Assembly (NCBI GenBank): GCA_026874595.1 | Contig: CM049320.1 | Coordinates: forward strand, 40,916,714-40,980,713 | Direction of reading: 5' to 3' | Length of the DNA: 64,000 bases | DNA from: Sipunculus nudus | Lineage: Eukaryota; Annelida; Sipuncula; Golfingiida; Sipunculidae | In this document: positions 37,701 to 45,271 of the stretch, in pieces | Layout: each line of letters starts with the position of its first letter | Numbering within the stretch: position 1 is the first letter of the stretch | Translations under genes and position numbers: made by a program | The notes under the pieces: generated by a model | Databases searched by the model: none | What the model saw: only the letters and a program-made list of their open reading frames with translations | Told to the model about the DNA's origin: nothing

Positions 37701-37854
37701 TGTTGACAGGGCTTTTGTGGCCTGGTGTTGCCAGGCGGGTCATTGTGTGGCCACAGTGTCAAGTACATATACATCTTAATTGCATGCTCATACCTACTCC
37801 ATCAAAGGCCCCACGGTCTCTTCCCACAAACAGGGGCCGTCTCTTCCTGCCCAT
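3575..37854 (-). CDS. PDE9A: PDE9A-type high-affinity cGMP 3',5'-phosphodiesterase, 10 exons, 3' end missing
   Basis: Multi-exon gene hydrolysing cGMP to GMP, inferred from the family. Exons (minus strand, in order): 37794-37854 (candidate), 36122-36173, 35302-35404, 30216-30358, 28506-28647, 27862-27957, 16741-16863, 9382-9542, 8225-8327, 3575-3679. They sum to 1089 nt and 363 codons with matching phases and no stop. A coiled-coil-like N-terminal helix (about residues 38-72) precedes the HD-type catalytic domain (about 121 onward). The proton-donor His188 and metal ligands His192, His228, Asp229 and Asp338 are visible. The intervals 192-228 (36) and 229-338 (109) equal human His256-His292 and Asp293-Asp402, so the core has no indel. 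The C-terminal exon with the nucleotide-clamping Gln is not found in 1-3574. Residues 73-119 do not resemble human PDE9A. Introns run from about 0.55 to 11 kb and are full of transposons. Confidence 0.95.
3971..7063 (+). mobile_element. Composite pearl/HINE-like element E, copy 1
   Basis: Starts AACAAG followed by the palindrome TGACCCATGGGTCA (3977-3990). Subterminal inverted repeats: GCTCAGCTGACT at 3995-4006 and AGTCAGCTGAGC at 7050-7061. The right end is a strong hairpin (7034-7062) after a GGACAGAC-rich microsatellite (about 6972-7018). The interior holds a nested F element (4153-5336) and five ~338-bp units, each led by the GGTGGCGCCACC-type palindrome (near 5345, 5691, 6029, 6366, 6704). 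Lies in the PDE9A intron between exons 9 and 10. Confidence 0.85.
4153..5336 (+). mobile_element. Element F, copy 1, nested in E
   Basis: Starts aaactagaatatggg. TATCCGCCAAAA (4189-4200) is inverted near the end as ttttggaggata. The core alternates ~130- and ~148-bp subunits, each with a GGTGGCGCCACC-type palindrome (near 4453, 4584, 4730, 4858, 5009). The same unit occurs alone at 23514 and 38213 and nested again at 61809. Confidence 0.8.
7064..8224. other. PDE9A intron, no feature seen
   Basis: AT-rich unique-looking sequence. Open frames here are short and show no recognised domain. Confidence 0.5.
8225..8327 (-). CDS. PDE9A: PDE9A exon 9
   Basis: A 103-nt exon encoding [18 protein letters not shown] and ending NKEHKMM, matching human LILATDMARHAEIMDSFK...NEEHMTLL. 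Acceptor is cttgtacag and donor ATG|gtaagt. Confidence 0.97.
8328..9206. other. PDE9A intron, unassigned
   Basis: Contains a moderately GC-rich stretch (about 8700-8950) that may be an old repeat. No protein or terminal-repeat signal was recognised. Confidence 0.4.
9207..9349. mobile_element. Tigger/pogo-like MITE
   Basis: Terminal inverted repeats CAGTGAAACCTG (left) and CAGGTTCCACTG (right), flanked by TA on both sides (9205-9206 and 9350-9351). At 143 bp it has no coding capacity. It ends 32 bp from PDE9A exon 8. Confidence 0.8.
9382..9542 (-). CDS. PDE9A: PDE9A exon 8
   Basis: A 161-nt exon starting [20 protein letters not shown], a near-identical match to human PDE9A in the segment that shapes the active-site rim. 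The donor is taken as AAA|gtaggt because reading through meets an in-frame TAG; the AA phase then joins the next exon as Lys. A Tigger-like MITE begins 32 bp beyond the donor. Confidence 0.97.
10095..10345 (-). mobile_element. tRNA-derived SINE
   Basis: On the minus strand, a box-A-like TGGCCAAGTAAG and a box-B-like GAGTTTGAATCTC (10303-10291) have tRNA-like spacing, followed by a GC-richer body. No intact tRNA fold is implied. Confidence 0.55.
10350..10975 (+). mobile_element. Pearl/HINE-like element, family G
   Basis: Two ~300-bp core units (each with 'gaacatttc/ttt..agaagattttaaa', 'aagtcaatgcag' and 'tttggtgatg') end in gacaatggacaccagacaaagCCATACCCTGGC, a short terminal hairpin. One core unit carries CAGGTGGCACCACC (about 10508). 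A relic of the same core lies at about 21920-21985. Confidence 0.55.
10976..12244. other. PDE9A intron, AT-rich, no feature seen
   Basis: Many homopolymer runs and TATA-like stretches (around 11950-12000), but no gene, terminal repeat or tandem array that I could support. Confidence 0.5.
12255..12712. repeat. Minisatellite, 46-bp unit, left array
   Basis: About ten units of GATGGAAGGAAAGAGGCAAG followed by cagaggggaaagggaaatgccagcca. The 46-bp length is not divisible by 3, so each unit shifts frame and long spurious frames appear on both strands. Confidence 0.95.
12713..13087. repeat. Dispersed ~375-bp repeat, copy 1
   Basis: About 98% identical by eye to 15004-15379, with only a handful of substitutions seen. 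It sits exactly between two arrays of the same 46-bp minisatellite. Contains tgtccgtctatctgtctgttc, the complement of a GACAGA-type tract. Confidence 0.9.
13098..13445. repeat. Minisatellite, 46-bp unit, right array
   Basis: The same unit as 12255-12712, about seven copies, the last few more diverged and with internal deletions. Confidence 0.93.
13446..14950. other. PDE9A intron, no feature seen
   Basis: AT-rich sequence without recognised repeats or coding signals. Confidence 0.5.
14951..15379 (-). mobile_element. Dispersed repeat copy 2, longer at its left end
   Basis: Starts ATGCCCCAATCAGGTGAC and includes the 375-bp block shared with 12713-13087. A tgtccgtccatctgtctg tract lies near the right end. 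This looks like a minus-strand pearl-type element, but ends are uncertain. Confidence 0.5.
15478..16158 (+). mobile_element. Pearl/HINE-like element, family A copy 2
   Basis: Several tandem units of 'tgacctcattaaatatgcatgaattttg ... gagaaac ... ggtaaatatgtataatgagtttcatg' are followed by gacagacggacggacatactgacgg and an end reading GGGTATACCATAATACTCCC. Same family as 1647-2165. Confidence 0.8.
16741..16863 (-). CDS. PDE9A: PDE9A exon 7 with CHDLDHPG metal-binding motif
   Basis: A 123-nt, phase 0-0 exon. It carries [17 protein letters not shown], nearly identical to human PDE9[18 protein letters not shown]. His228 and Asp229 are metal ligands. It is separated from exon 6 by the largest intron, about 11 kb. 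Confidence 0.97.
17084..17304. mobile_element. MITE with 29-bp terminal inverted repeats
   Basis: Left end 17084-17112 and right end 17276-17304 are inverted copies with one mismatch (shared core GGGCTGGAACACCAGGGTG). The 221-bp element has no coding capacity. Target duplication is unclear. Lies in intron 6 of PDE9A, close to exon 7. Confidence 0.8.
18163..18675. mobile_element. TTAA-flanked MITE, copy 1
   Basis: Flanked by TTAA on both sides (18159-18162, 18676-18679), with short inverted ends AGGGAC / GCCCCT. The interior aligns with 44148-44644 (shared 'cctattctttcacactat', 'gcaaaaccatccca', 'ctgtttaacaccttgtt'). A TTAA target suggests the piggyBac type (inference). Confidence 0.75.
19752..19830 (-). 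mobile_element. Element terminus: CCTCCGCTAAGGAGG hairpin plus TGTTT tract
   Basis: A perfect short hairpin ACCTCCgctaaGGAGGT is followed by a (TGTT)n-like microsatellite. I have the impression this hairpin-microsatellite end recurs in marine invertebrate repeats. No body was delimited. Confidence 0.5.
19845..20180. mobile_element. Family A fragments in inverted orientation
   Basis: 19845-19975 reads as the 5' part of family A on the plus strand (gagcaccgcaaacttgcataataccc, then 'attaaatatgcatgaa'). 20030-20180 holds the same core on the minus strand (complement of 'ttattaaatatgcatgga'). Together they form a head-to-head pair with a short AT-rich centre. Confidence 0.6.
22005..22795. repeat. 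Minisatellite, ~41-bp unit
   Basis: About 19 units of ACATTACACTGTGGAAGATC followed by tgaggacaggaaagtcaaaca, with frequent point changes and occasional deletion of 'aacat' or 'tg'. Lies in intron 6 of PDE9A. Confidence 0.95.
23514..24388 (+). mobile_element. Element F, copy 2 (solo)
   Basis: Starts tctagaatacgggtagtcgac and ends at the hairpin-like tgcaaaactctgttttggcggataca. Contains core units with GGTGGCGCCACC (near 23786 and 24064). Not surrounded by family E sequence, so F moves on its own. Confidence 0.8.
24389..27094. other. PDE9A intron, mostly unassigned
   Basis: No gene recognised. 26640-26985 contains a loose two-fold repeat of 'aaggtcaagg' and 'gaccttgaaaataaaagtcaagg' type that may be a worn pearl-like core. 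A CTCF-like ATAGATGGCGCTCA (minus strand) lies at 27024-27011. Confidence 0.4.
27095..27266. mobile_element. PIF/Harbinger-like MITE
   Basis: Inverted ends AGCCTGCCACCTAC and GTGGGTGGCAGGCT (13 of 14 matching) flanked by TTA on each side (27092-27094, 27267-27269). The 172-bp interior is rich in GCGAC/TTGCG motifs. A 3-bp TTA duplication is typical of PIF/Harbinger. Confidence 0.75.
27862..27957 (-). CDS. PDE9A: PDE9A exon 6 with HNFxHC catalytic motif
   Basis: A 96-nt, phase 0-0 exon of 32 codons, too short for a simple ORF scan. It encodes [20 protein letters not shown] then HCFMVAQM. This is the invariant class I phosphodiesterase motif: the first His (residue 188) is the general acid and the second (192) a Zn/Mg ligand. 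Acceptor is ag|CTTACC and donor ATG|gtaagt. Confidence 0.97.
28506..28647 (-). CDS. PDE9A: PDE9A exon 5 (start of catalytic domain)
   Basis: A 142-nt exon with attgtttaag acceptor and gtaagt donor. It encodes the [12 protein letters not shown] motif, the counterpart of the human LRKPTFDVWLWE that opens the PDE9A catalytic domain, then [14 protein letters not shown] 78-bp TA tract lies 70 bp upstream of the acceptor. Confidence 0.95.
28718..28795. repeat. TA dinucleotide microsatellite
   Basis: 78 bp of uninterrupted AT alternation directly beside the element starting at 28809, in PDE9A intron 4. Confidence 0.98.
28809..29852. mobile_element. DNA-transposon-like element with TCAAGGCC ends in TA-rich sites
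   Basis: The left end TCAAGGCCTAGATCCCGATC and the right end gatcaggatatgggccttga are imperfect inverted copies. Both outer flanks are TATATA-rich. Subterminal regions repeat 'gatctggtcc(agacc)aattccaattggga' in both orientations. No transposase frame was seen, so it appears non-autonomous. Confidence 0.6.
30216..30358 (-). CDS. PDE9A: PDE9A exon 4 (divergent segment before the catalytic domain)
   Basis: A 143-nt exon with tttttcag acceptor and gtacag donor. It encodes 47 residues containing [10 protein letters not shown] and PFWNKRDS, ending EKFLKI plus two bases. Human PDE9A has a Cys/Pro-rich segment here that I cannot align, so this is a lineage-specific linker. The phase 2 end joins exon 5 as a Ser codon, which fixes the choice among several possible exon 5 acceptors. 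Confidence 0.85.
31543..32893 (+). mobile_element. Pearl/HINE-like element, family B, seven core units
   Basis: Starts AACAAGAATGCCCCTGCC. Seven units of 166-185 bp follow, marked by 'tatgttcaggagc.atcatac' near 31603, 31788, 31965, 32131, 32314, 32495 and 32671. The end has ggaaggacggaatgacagac then a CCCCAGCC...GCGTGGGG hairpin. Lies in PDE9A intron 3. Confidence 0.8.
33000..33880. other. PDE9A intron, no feature seen
   Basis: Short open frames only. 33615-33880 is slightly GC-richer and leads into the minisatellite. Confidence 0.4.
33880..35075. repeat. Minisatellite, ~21-24-bp unit (CAGCATCCAGTGTCAGTCTC)
   Basis: Regular units to about 34660 (variants 'cagcatccagtgtcagtctcc' and 'tcctgtatccagtgtcagttt'), then increasingly degenerate to about 35075. 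It generates the longest open frame in the window (269 codons, 33901-34710), which is only Ser/Val/Pro repeats. Confidence 0.93.
35302..35404 (-). CDS. PDE9A: PDE9A exon 3 (helical linker)
   Basis: A 103-nt exon with ttttaag acceptor and gtgagt donor. It encodes a charged helix (begins LESLERKI, ends [11 protein letters not shown]) matching the position and character of the PDE9A linker helix (human LEKRVELEGL...IKKMREEL), which mediates dimer packing in the family. Ends in phase 0. Confidence 0.85.
36122..36173 (-). CDS. PDE9A: PDE9A exon 2 (N-terminal region)
   Basis: A 52-nt exon between a strong polypyrimidine acceptor (cttctgtttcag) and a gtaatt donor, encoding [16 protein letters not shown]. 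It ends in phase 2, completing an Arg codon with the next exon. The short N-terminal exon is not conserved enough to identify alone; its phase and position tie it to the gene. Confidence 0.75.
37794..37854 (-). CDS. PDE9A: PDE9A candidate first coding exon
   Basis: An ATG at 37854-37852 opens 20 codons (begins [10 protein letters not shown], ends GAFDGV) plus one base, then a good donor (AG|gtatga). The ending phase of 1 matches the two-base start of the next exon, creating an Asp codon at the junction. It is very basic and not recognisable as a conserved PDE9A N-terminus, so the assignment rests on phase, donor quality and position. An upstream exon or another start is possible. Confidence 0.45.
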
Positions 37855-38212
37855 GTGGACAGTGGACAGACAGGTGATTGTACCTTCCTGTATCTATAGA
37901 CATACAGGTGTCTGTATCACAGTGTCTATATGGACATGCCCTTTAAAGGCAGGAAAATACTGGGACTACACTGTAGCTAATAGCAATGGGCTGATGATCC
38001 ATTATAACCACGATCAGTTGGCTGTTACAAGCAATTTGACCATCGATCTTGCGATATCATTTAATAAGTGCAAAATTTTGTATACAACTTGAGCTTAGCC
38101 AGGAAGAATTGAGTTTTCATATAATTTTAACAAGCAAACCTTTCGTAGTAAAATTTAGGTTAACTTATAACTTCATACCTAGGTTTACTATATAAACAGA
38201 CATGCTGATATA

Positions 38213-39726
38213 AAACTAGAATATGGGTAGTCGACAAGCAACTATGTGTATCTGCTGAAATCAGAGTGGGATGGGTGAATTGAGGCATGGATTGAGTGGC
38301 AAGGGGAAATAGAGAGAGGTGTGTTCCATATTAGCATGGAGGTCTGCAGCTGAAATGTGTATGAAGGGGGCACTACCTGCAACAAAATCCAGAAAGCTAT
38401 CCAAGTTGTATAAATATACACAATTAAGGGCAGATAAGTGAAACCCCTGCTTAAATATGAGTGATTTTATCCCACAGCAGATAAACAAAAGGATGCTGTG
38501 CAAAAATGGTTGTAGGCGGCGCCACTAATTTTGTGTATGATAATGAGCTATGTGTAATCTCTACACCTGCAAAATTTCAGAGGGATATGTCAAACCAGTC
38601 CTCAACTATTAGTCTGGATGTCTGCAGCGTACACATAAATGTAGGTGGCGCCTCATGCTACAAAATCAAGAAAGCTATCCAAGATCTATATACATGCAAA
38701 ATTTTAGGCAGATAAGTCAAACCACTCCCAAGATATGAGTGATTTTATCCCACGGCAGACAGACAGAAGCTGTGCAAAAATGGTTGCAGGTGGCGCCACC
38801 AGTTTTACGTATAATAAAGAGCTATGTGATATTTATACACATGCAAAATATCGGAAGGATACGTCAAATCAGTCCTGAGATATAAGCCTAGATGTCTGCA
38901 GCCTGAACGTGATAAAGGTGGTGCCGCCTGTCATAAAATCAAGAAAGCTATCCAGGATGAATACACATGCAAAATTTCAGGTGGATAAGTCACACACATG
39001 CAAAATTCCAGGAGAATATGTCAAACCAGTCCTGAGATATAAGCCTGAGTGTCTGCAGCCTAAACTTGGTGTTACCTGCCACAAAATCAAGAAAGCTATC
39101 CAAGATCTATATACATGCAAAATTTTAGGGAGATAAGTCAAACCACTGCCAAGATATGAATGATTTTATCCTACGGCAGACAAACAGACAGAAGCTGTGC
39201 AAATATTATTGCAGGCAGCACCACCAGTTTTGCATATGATAAAGAGCTATGTGATATTTATACACATGCATAAAATCAAGAAAGCTATCCAGGATGAATA
39301 CACATGCAAAATTTCAGATGGATAAGTCCAATCACTGCAGAGAAATGAGTGATTTTATCCTAAGGCAGAGGAACAGATGGACGCTGTGCAAAAATGGTTG
39401 CAGGTGGCGCCACCATTTATTATGTATGTTATAAAACTATCCAAGTGCTTCATTTGTGCAAAATTTTTAGCCTGATTGGTCAAACAAGTCTAAAGATATG
39501 TGGGTTAATGTGTCAAAATTGACACACAAATGGACACACTGGAGAGAGGAAAGGTCAGAGGTAAATGCAAAATATTTTGGGATTAGTTCACATATGACCT
39601 GATAATCGTGTAAAGTTTCGGAAAAATCTATCCTGTGATCTCAGAGTTCTATTCCGGAAACAAACGTAGCAGTGGAACGCATTCCAAGATATAGTGTCTG
39701 CAAAACTTTGTTTTGGCTGATACAAT
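38213..39726 (+). mobile_element. Element F, copy 3 (solo, expanded core)
   Basis: Starts aaactagaatatgggtagtcgac and ends tgcaaaactttgttttggctgataca. The core has more units than copies 1, 2 and 4, with visible internal duplications and deletions around 38900-39300. Confidence 0.8.
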
Positions 39727-41230
39727 TATTACTAAATATATTAACCAAAATATTAGCTTATATATGAGGCGAGACAATGTGTAGGTCTATGTATGGTCAG
39801 AAATTTCATACTCTTTAACAAGTGATTACTTCCAATTATTGGTTGATACAGATTAATAAATTTTTCTAATGATCGATCATGAAATGACAACATTCCCAAT
39901 ACTAATGGCAAAGATTGTTCAACAAGAACATTTTAAATATTAATCAATCCTCTAACTGAAGACCTGGTTGATGTATTTAAAAAAAGACTCCTTAAGAATG
40001 AGGAAACAGTGATATATTTTATTCTGAAACTTTTATTTCAATTGCACATACACATTTTGACAACTAAATCACTCATTTATATATTTTTCATAAAAATATC
40101 TTTATGAATTATTATATTTAAGAAATCAAAAACAGGAGAAAAAGCACTGCCATGTACCATGAATTTTATTTTTGAAATAGCGACTGGTATAAAATGCATA
40201 AACTGACACAACTAATATAGAAGTCACTCTGTAACAATCAATGAAATATTGATGTAATGAAGTTCTTTGCACAGGAAAGTAGATGTAATGTTTAACCTGC
40301 TGTCATACATAATTTACTGAGTTGTTACAAATCCTTAGAAGCCAAGCCTGCAGCATAAAGCTTTAATTAAGCTCTGGGGAAGTTCAATTAGTTTTTCAAG
40401 CCATCCTTAAGTAATTTTAAAGCTGGTCCTTTAATTATATAACCATGTTTTCAACACACAAACCCTTGCAAGAATTAAAGAAATAAAATTCTGAGTAATC
40501 AGTACCAGAGACAAACCGTGACAAGATGTCCACATATATGTAAAGACTGGAAAAGAATTCATATTTCTACCCTAAACTAACTTTGTCATCATGTAGATTA
40601 CTTGAGAAAACAGTATAATAATGCTTACAAAACATTACTGAAGTCTTTGCACCATGCAGAGATGATAGAAACCTGCGGAAATGAAAGGATATTGTCTTCT
40701 AAGAAAACTGCTTTCATGAATATTTATAACTTGCTTTTGATGTTTTTGAAATATCCAGACCATTTCTATTACCTTGCAGTTGGGTTAATGAAACCAGGGA
40801 CACCTTAACTGGGCTAATTTTGTGGACATAGTTTAAATCTAAAAGTAGAGATAAATGAGCAGCACAGAAATAACTTTTTTTTAGCTGTTGATACAACTGA
40901 CTTTGCAGCATGAATGTGTGTCTGACAGTAATGTCAGTTATTCTTTTGATATTTTCAATTCTGTAGCTATCTAATAAACTAGAACAGTATAGTGAGGTTT
41001 AATCAACATTAGCGGACCTGCAGCACAAATGACTCGGTGAACAAGGTATATCCTCATTTCCTCAAGCTTTTGAAGGTCTTAATATTTTACAACTTGTAAC
41101 TATTTTTTACATTGAAGATCCTAATGAATAGCAAAACCTTCTGCCAGTTTTGTCATCAATGCATAAATTTTATTTTGTTACTGACTGAGATGATTAAGTT
41201 TCCTAGATGATGTAAAGTTTTGAAACGCTG
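39727..41230. other. Unassigned AT-rich sequence
   Basis: No gene, tandem array or terminal repeat recognised upstream of the candidate PDE9A first exon. Confidence 0.45.
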
Positions 41231-41234
41231 TCCT

Positions 41235-41340
41235 AGTCTCACACACCTGAGGAAGGGGCTAAGAACCTGAAAGCTTGTGTACAAGATCCTACGCAAAGCT
41301 AGTCTTGTAAAAGGTGTCAATCATTTACATTACTCATCCT
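41235..41340. mobile_element. Possible Penelope-like element remnant with ribozyme-like motif
   Basis: Reads acctgaggaaggggctaaga then acctgaaagcttgtg. This has the CTGANGA...GAAA order of a hammerhead core and resembles the 'ctgaagaag...cgaaagct' signature of Penelope-like repeats. Stem III is not convincing and no protein remains. Confidence 0.3.
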
Positions 41341-41899
41341 AGAAGACTAAGTCGAGGAATAGAATGATTCAGCTCCCAGGCTGAAAAAAACTTCTTAAAA
41401 CCTGTGTTTGAAAAGCATAACTTCTTGTGATCAGTAAATTACCTTTAAATATTAGCATATAAAACACACACAGGTATGAGACAGTAAACAGATCTTGGAT
41501 AGGTAAATGACCACAGTTCACTACAGCACTGTCGACAAGTCAGAACCTTCCCCTTCACATCCATCTGCCTGAAAGGACATTCAACACATTCATATTTTCA
41601 TTTTTTTTTTCATTTTGTATTTCTACATTCAACATTTAGATTCAATCCCTTATAATTAATGCAATGGTGCAATCTCAGAAAATATACAGTCTACCCTATT
41701 TCAGTGGAGAGAGAGAGAAATACTTTATTCGACATAAAAGTAATGTATCCAATAAAAATATATTCAACATGTCATTTTTTGTTTTTATTGCCTGGAGACT
41801 GTTGTTAAGGATTTTAATATGCTGACACAACAGCCACTTGTGACACATGGAGAGACTGTATATGATATATCGAGGTTAAGTGTTATACATTTCTTAATA

Positions 41900-43182
41900 C
41901 AGTGAAACCTGTCTAAAGCGGACAGTCAAGGGACTCAATCATTTTGTCCTTAATAGTGAGGTGTCCTTATTTGGCAGGTTGACCTTGGTTGATAACTGAG
42001 AGATTATAAATAAAGACAATGAACAGTTGCAAGTATGAGTTAATTGTATTATATCAGATTTCATGTATATGTAATACATATTCATGCACAAATCCTGCAT
42101 TCAATATTCATATACAAACTGTAATTATTTTTACTTATCCCAAGTAGTGAACAATATAAGGAGAAAAGTCTATGAAGACATCCGTAATAACAATGTTCAT
42201 ATGCTTGCGTACGCTCTTTTTCGCTGATTTACTCAGTCGAATAAGCTTGACTTTCTCAGATAGCATAAGCTCCCGCCCAGGAGTATGTGTGGTGCCACCT
42301 GGCGGCATTGCCTAAAACTGTCTTTGTTCAGCTGTCCAAATGGGATAATCTCAAAGATAATGACGACGTTGATAATGCGAAGATTGTAATGGCTATGAAC
42401 CTGGGAACATTCGTTTTTATAGGTGAATGTAGCTTTAGCCTAAAATAAACTTTCTTTGATGATGGTTGTTTGGTTTGATTTGCTTTAATGTTGAAGGCAC
42501 CCGAGATTAAACGAACCCAGAGGAGCTTGTGCACAATGGCATGGTACAAACCGCTAAGGAGCGAGCAGATGTTTGACACTCAGCAGATCAGTTGGAGATA
42601 TACTGAGCAAAACCGATAAATTAATATCAAACAGTTTGATATAACAAAGTGGCTAATTTTACAGTAAGATACTGCGTGGTGAGATCAGGGACACATGGTG
42701 GTGTTTAATCAATTTCATGACCCCGCGGTCGAGCGAAAATATGCAGCGTCGCAACGTATGAATGATCAACCGTGAAATAAAGTCACACGATGTTTATCGC
42801 TTCATATTTGCTGTGTTTAACTTAGGAGCACATCACTTCGTGACATGGGAACGGACATGCATTAAGGTAACAACTGGGGATTGCATAATCCTTTGTGTTC
42901 CAGTCCCAGACACAGTACAGGTGGTCTTTGATGTTGCCCTGGGCGAGTGATCAGTGTTCGCCGAAGGTGGCGTATCGTGTGCGCATTTGTCAGGTTCATT
43001 TACTCTTAGAATGTTTGTTTGAGTTGAAATCTGCTGTCTGTTGTCCGCAGTAGTGAGATGTCTGCCTTACAGAGGTTTCGCTTATACATAACATATAGGG
43101 AATTTTGAAGGGACTTAACTGTCTTGTCCGTTATAGCCAATTGTCCGCCTAAGTGAGGTGTCCATTAGACCAGTTTTCACTG
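41900..43182. mobile_element. Tigger/pogo-type element, 1.28 kb
   Basis: The left end CAGTGAAACCTGTCTAAAGC and the right end gaccagttttcactg are inverted and TA-flanked (41898-41899, 43183-43184). Subterminal 'gcggaca', 'tgaggtgtcc' and 'gggact' motifs recur in inverted order. The interior (about 42180-43000) is noticeably richer in CpG than its surroundings. No transposase was recognised. Confidence 0.65.
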
Positions 43183-43184
43183 TA

Positions 43185-44143
43185 TTTGATAATATATGAT
43201 TTAATTGGGATATTTGTGAGAATCTGGGAAGATTTTCAACTTGAGTTACTGAAATAACAGTTTGTTATTGATTTTAAGGGGGGGGGTTGTTTTTTTTTTG
43301 TTCTAGACTAATTTTTGTTACAGATGTAACAGTTTATCTTAAGGCATTTTTCTTTATATGCTTTTATAAAATGTTGTTTGGTGTAGCAAATCAATCCTTG
43401 AAGACTGAGTGAAGATTTTGTTAATAATGATTTGGTCAGTTACATTTATGACTTTTAATGTTATATTTCTCTGACAGTTTTCTGCTATCTTAGTTCTGGT
43501 TTTATTTGTAACAAGGGTATCTTTATGTCTTGTGTCATGTTCATGTGTCATTGTCCTTGTTGAAAAATTAAATGTTTGTATAAATTTTGGTAGTTTTGGT
43601 GGACACCTCCATAAAGTTGGCACCTCTATATAATGGACAAAAATTGTTTTCTTGATAGTCCTCTTTATTAAGTCTCCAGCTAGCCCTATATTAGCCTTTT
43701 GACATTACGACCAGATTAGGGCTTTCAGGGTGCCTTTACATCTAGGTCTGAGGAATGCATTATAGAGCCCCATGAGGATGCAAATATTATCATAATTTTT
43801 TACAATGCTTCATGACGTACAGGTACACTGTCGATTGACATAAACCAGACTAATCGTTAGCATTTTTAGTGTACTTTCGTTAGCATTTTTAGTGTACTTT
43901 CTCACAACACCAAATATGAGCAAGTAAAATTCTGTTTTAACTCAGCATGTTGGTAAACCCCTCCACATGTTTTTTTTAATTTCTGCCCGCATGAATACAG
44001 GTATGGCTCGCACGGGCAACTGTGGATGCAGCCAACTTGTAAGCAGTACAGGAAATGACTCATTACCAAAGAGAGAAGGTTTCGATTTGGGTTGTGAGTT
44101 CACAGGTATTCTCTTGTGTTAATTCATCATTCATAGCATAATG
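43185..44143. other. Unassigned, fragments of Tigger-like ends
   Basis: Contains 'ggacacctccataaagttggcacctctata' (about 43600-43630), similar to Tigger-type subterminal sequence, and a 23-bp direct duplication 'gttagcatttttagtgtactttc' at about 43856-43901. No gene seen. Confidence 0.4.
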
Positions 44144-44147
44144 TTAA

Positions 44148-44644
44148 AGGGGTATAATCGGGAGCAATATTATTCCTATTCTTTCACACTATCAGTTCAG
44201 TTTTGCCTTTTACAAAAGTTTCCTAGCAAAACCATCCCAGCACACAGTCTCATTTCCTCACATACAACTGTTTAACACCTTGTTATGGCCATGCGTGTTG
44301 GTAAACACAGTCTGTTTACCATTACATACAGGCTGCCTGGCTAGAGGTCTGATTAAGAGGGGCAACACGCAGTGTTTCAAGCAGTATCATAATTATATCA
44401 CATTTTTGGACCATGTCAGACAGGGCATCTCATTGGCATTTGTTACAGCTCCACGCAGCACACAGCCCAACACACTGTGTTTATGTTTACACCTGCGATC
44501 ATGCCTGGTTCACTGTTTTTAACACTTTTTTACAGAAGTAAGCACTCGATTTCAGGGCAACATTTTTCTTGTACAGATTAATTTTAAAGGGAAGAATCTA
44601 GTTTTCGTGTTAACTCAACATGCTTTATATGTGATTGGGCCCCT
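44148..44644. mobile_element. TTAA-flanked MITE, copy 2
   Basis: Flanked by TTAA (44144-44147, 44645-44648), with ends AGGGGT / GCCCCT. Interior homologous to 18163-18675 but diverged by many substitutions and small indels. Confidence 0.75.
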
Positions 44645-44850
44645 TTAAGATTATGGGCTGTTTACCACAATATGAATGCAACATGATGGAAGACCACTGC
44701 GATGTATTCCTAAATATTCCTCAATATTAACGTTGGCTTCTGAGTCGGGTTGTGACTGCTAGCCTCGAGCCCCCTGAAGGGGGAGGGAGGCTTATTTGGG
44801 TTGAGGAGTTTACTTCAAGATTCATATTTGGAAAAAAACATTTTTGTAGG

Positions 44851-44873
44851 AGGACCTTTTTAAGTCCTCCTGA
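44851..44873. other. Strong hairpin AGGAGGACC...AGTCCTCCT
   Basis: Perfect stem AGGAGGAC / GTCCTCCT around a short T-rich loop, next to a second small hairpin (ccccctgaaggggg, about 44770-44783). Possibly the end of an unrecognised element. Confidence 0.5.
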
Positions 44874-45271
44874 GTTCAAAACCATTAATTTAAAAATATT
44901 ACTTCTTTTTAATTTTTTTTCTGCCATTATGTTTCTGTGATAGATCTCCAATATGGCTAATTTTTAAGAGGTTGCCGACCTGTGGGCAAAATATTAATCA
45001 TAGGTGACAGATCTGCACCTGACTGGGCATTGAAGGAGAGAGGGGTGGTGGTGTTGGGAGTCTTAATTCTATTGCAATTACGGTATATGTACTCAGCAGT
45101 TGTTCTCTCTATTATTTATATTGTGGTCATGTTCAGTCCCATATAGTCTCCCTTAAAGTTGCACCTCTATAAAGTGGGCACTGTACACTATTAGCAGGGC
45201 CTTCAGATATACATGTACAGTACCTGGATCAGCTCATACCAAGATGTAGATGGGTTGATAGCTGATACATT

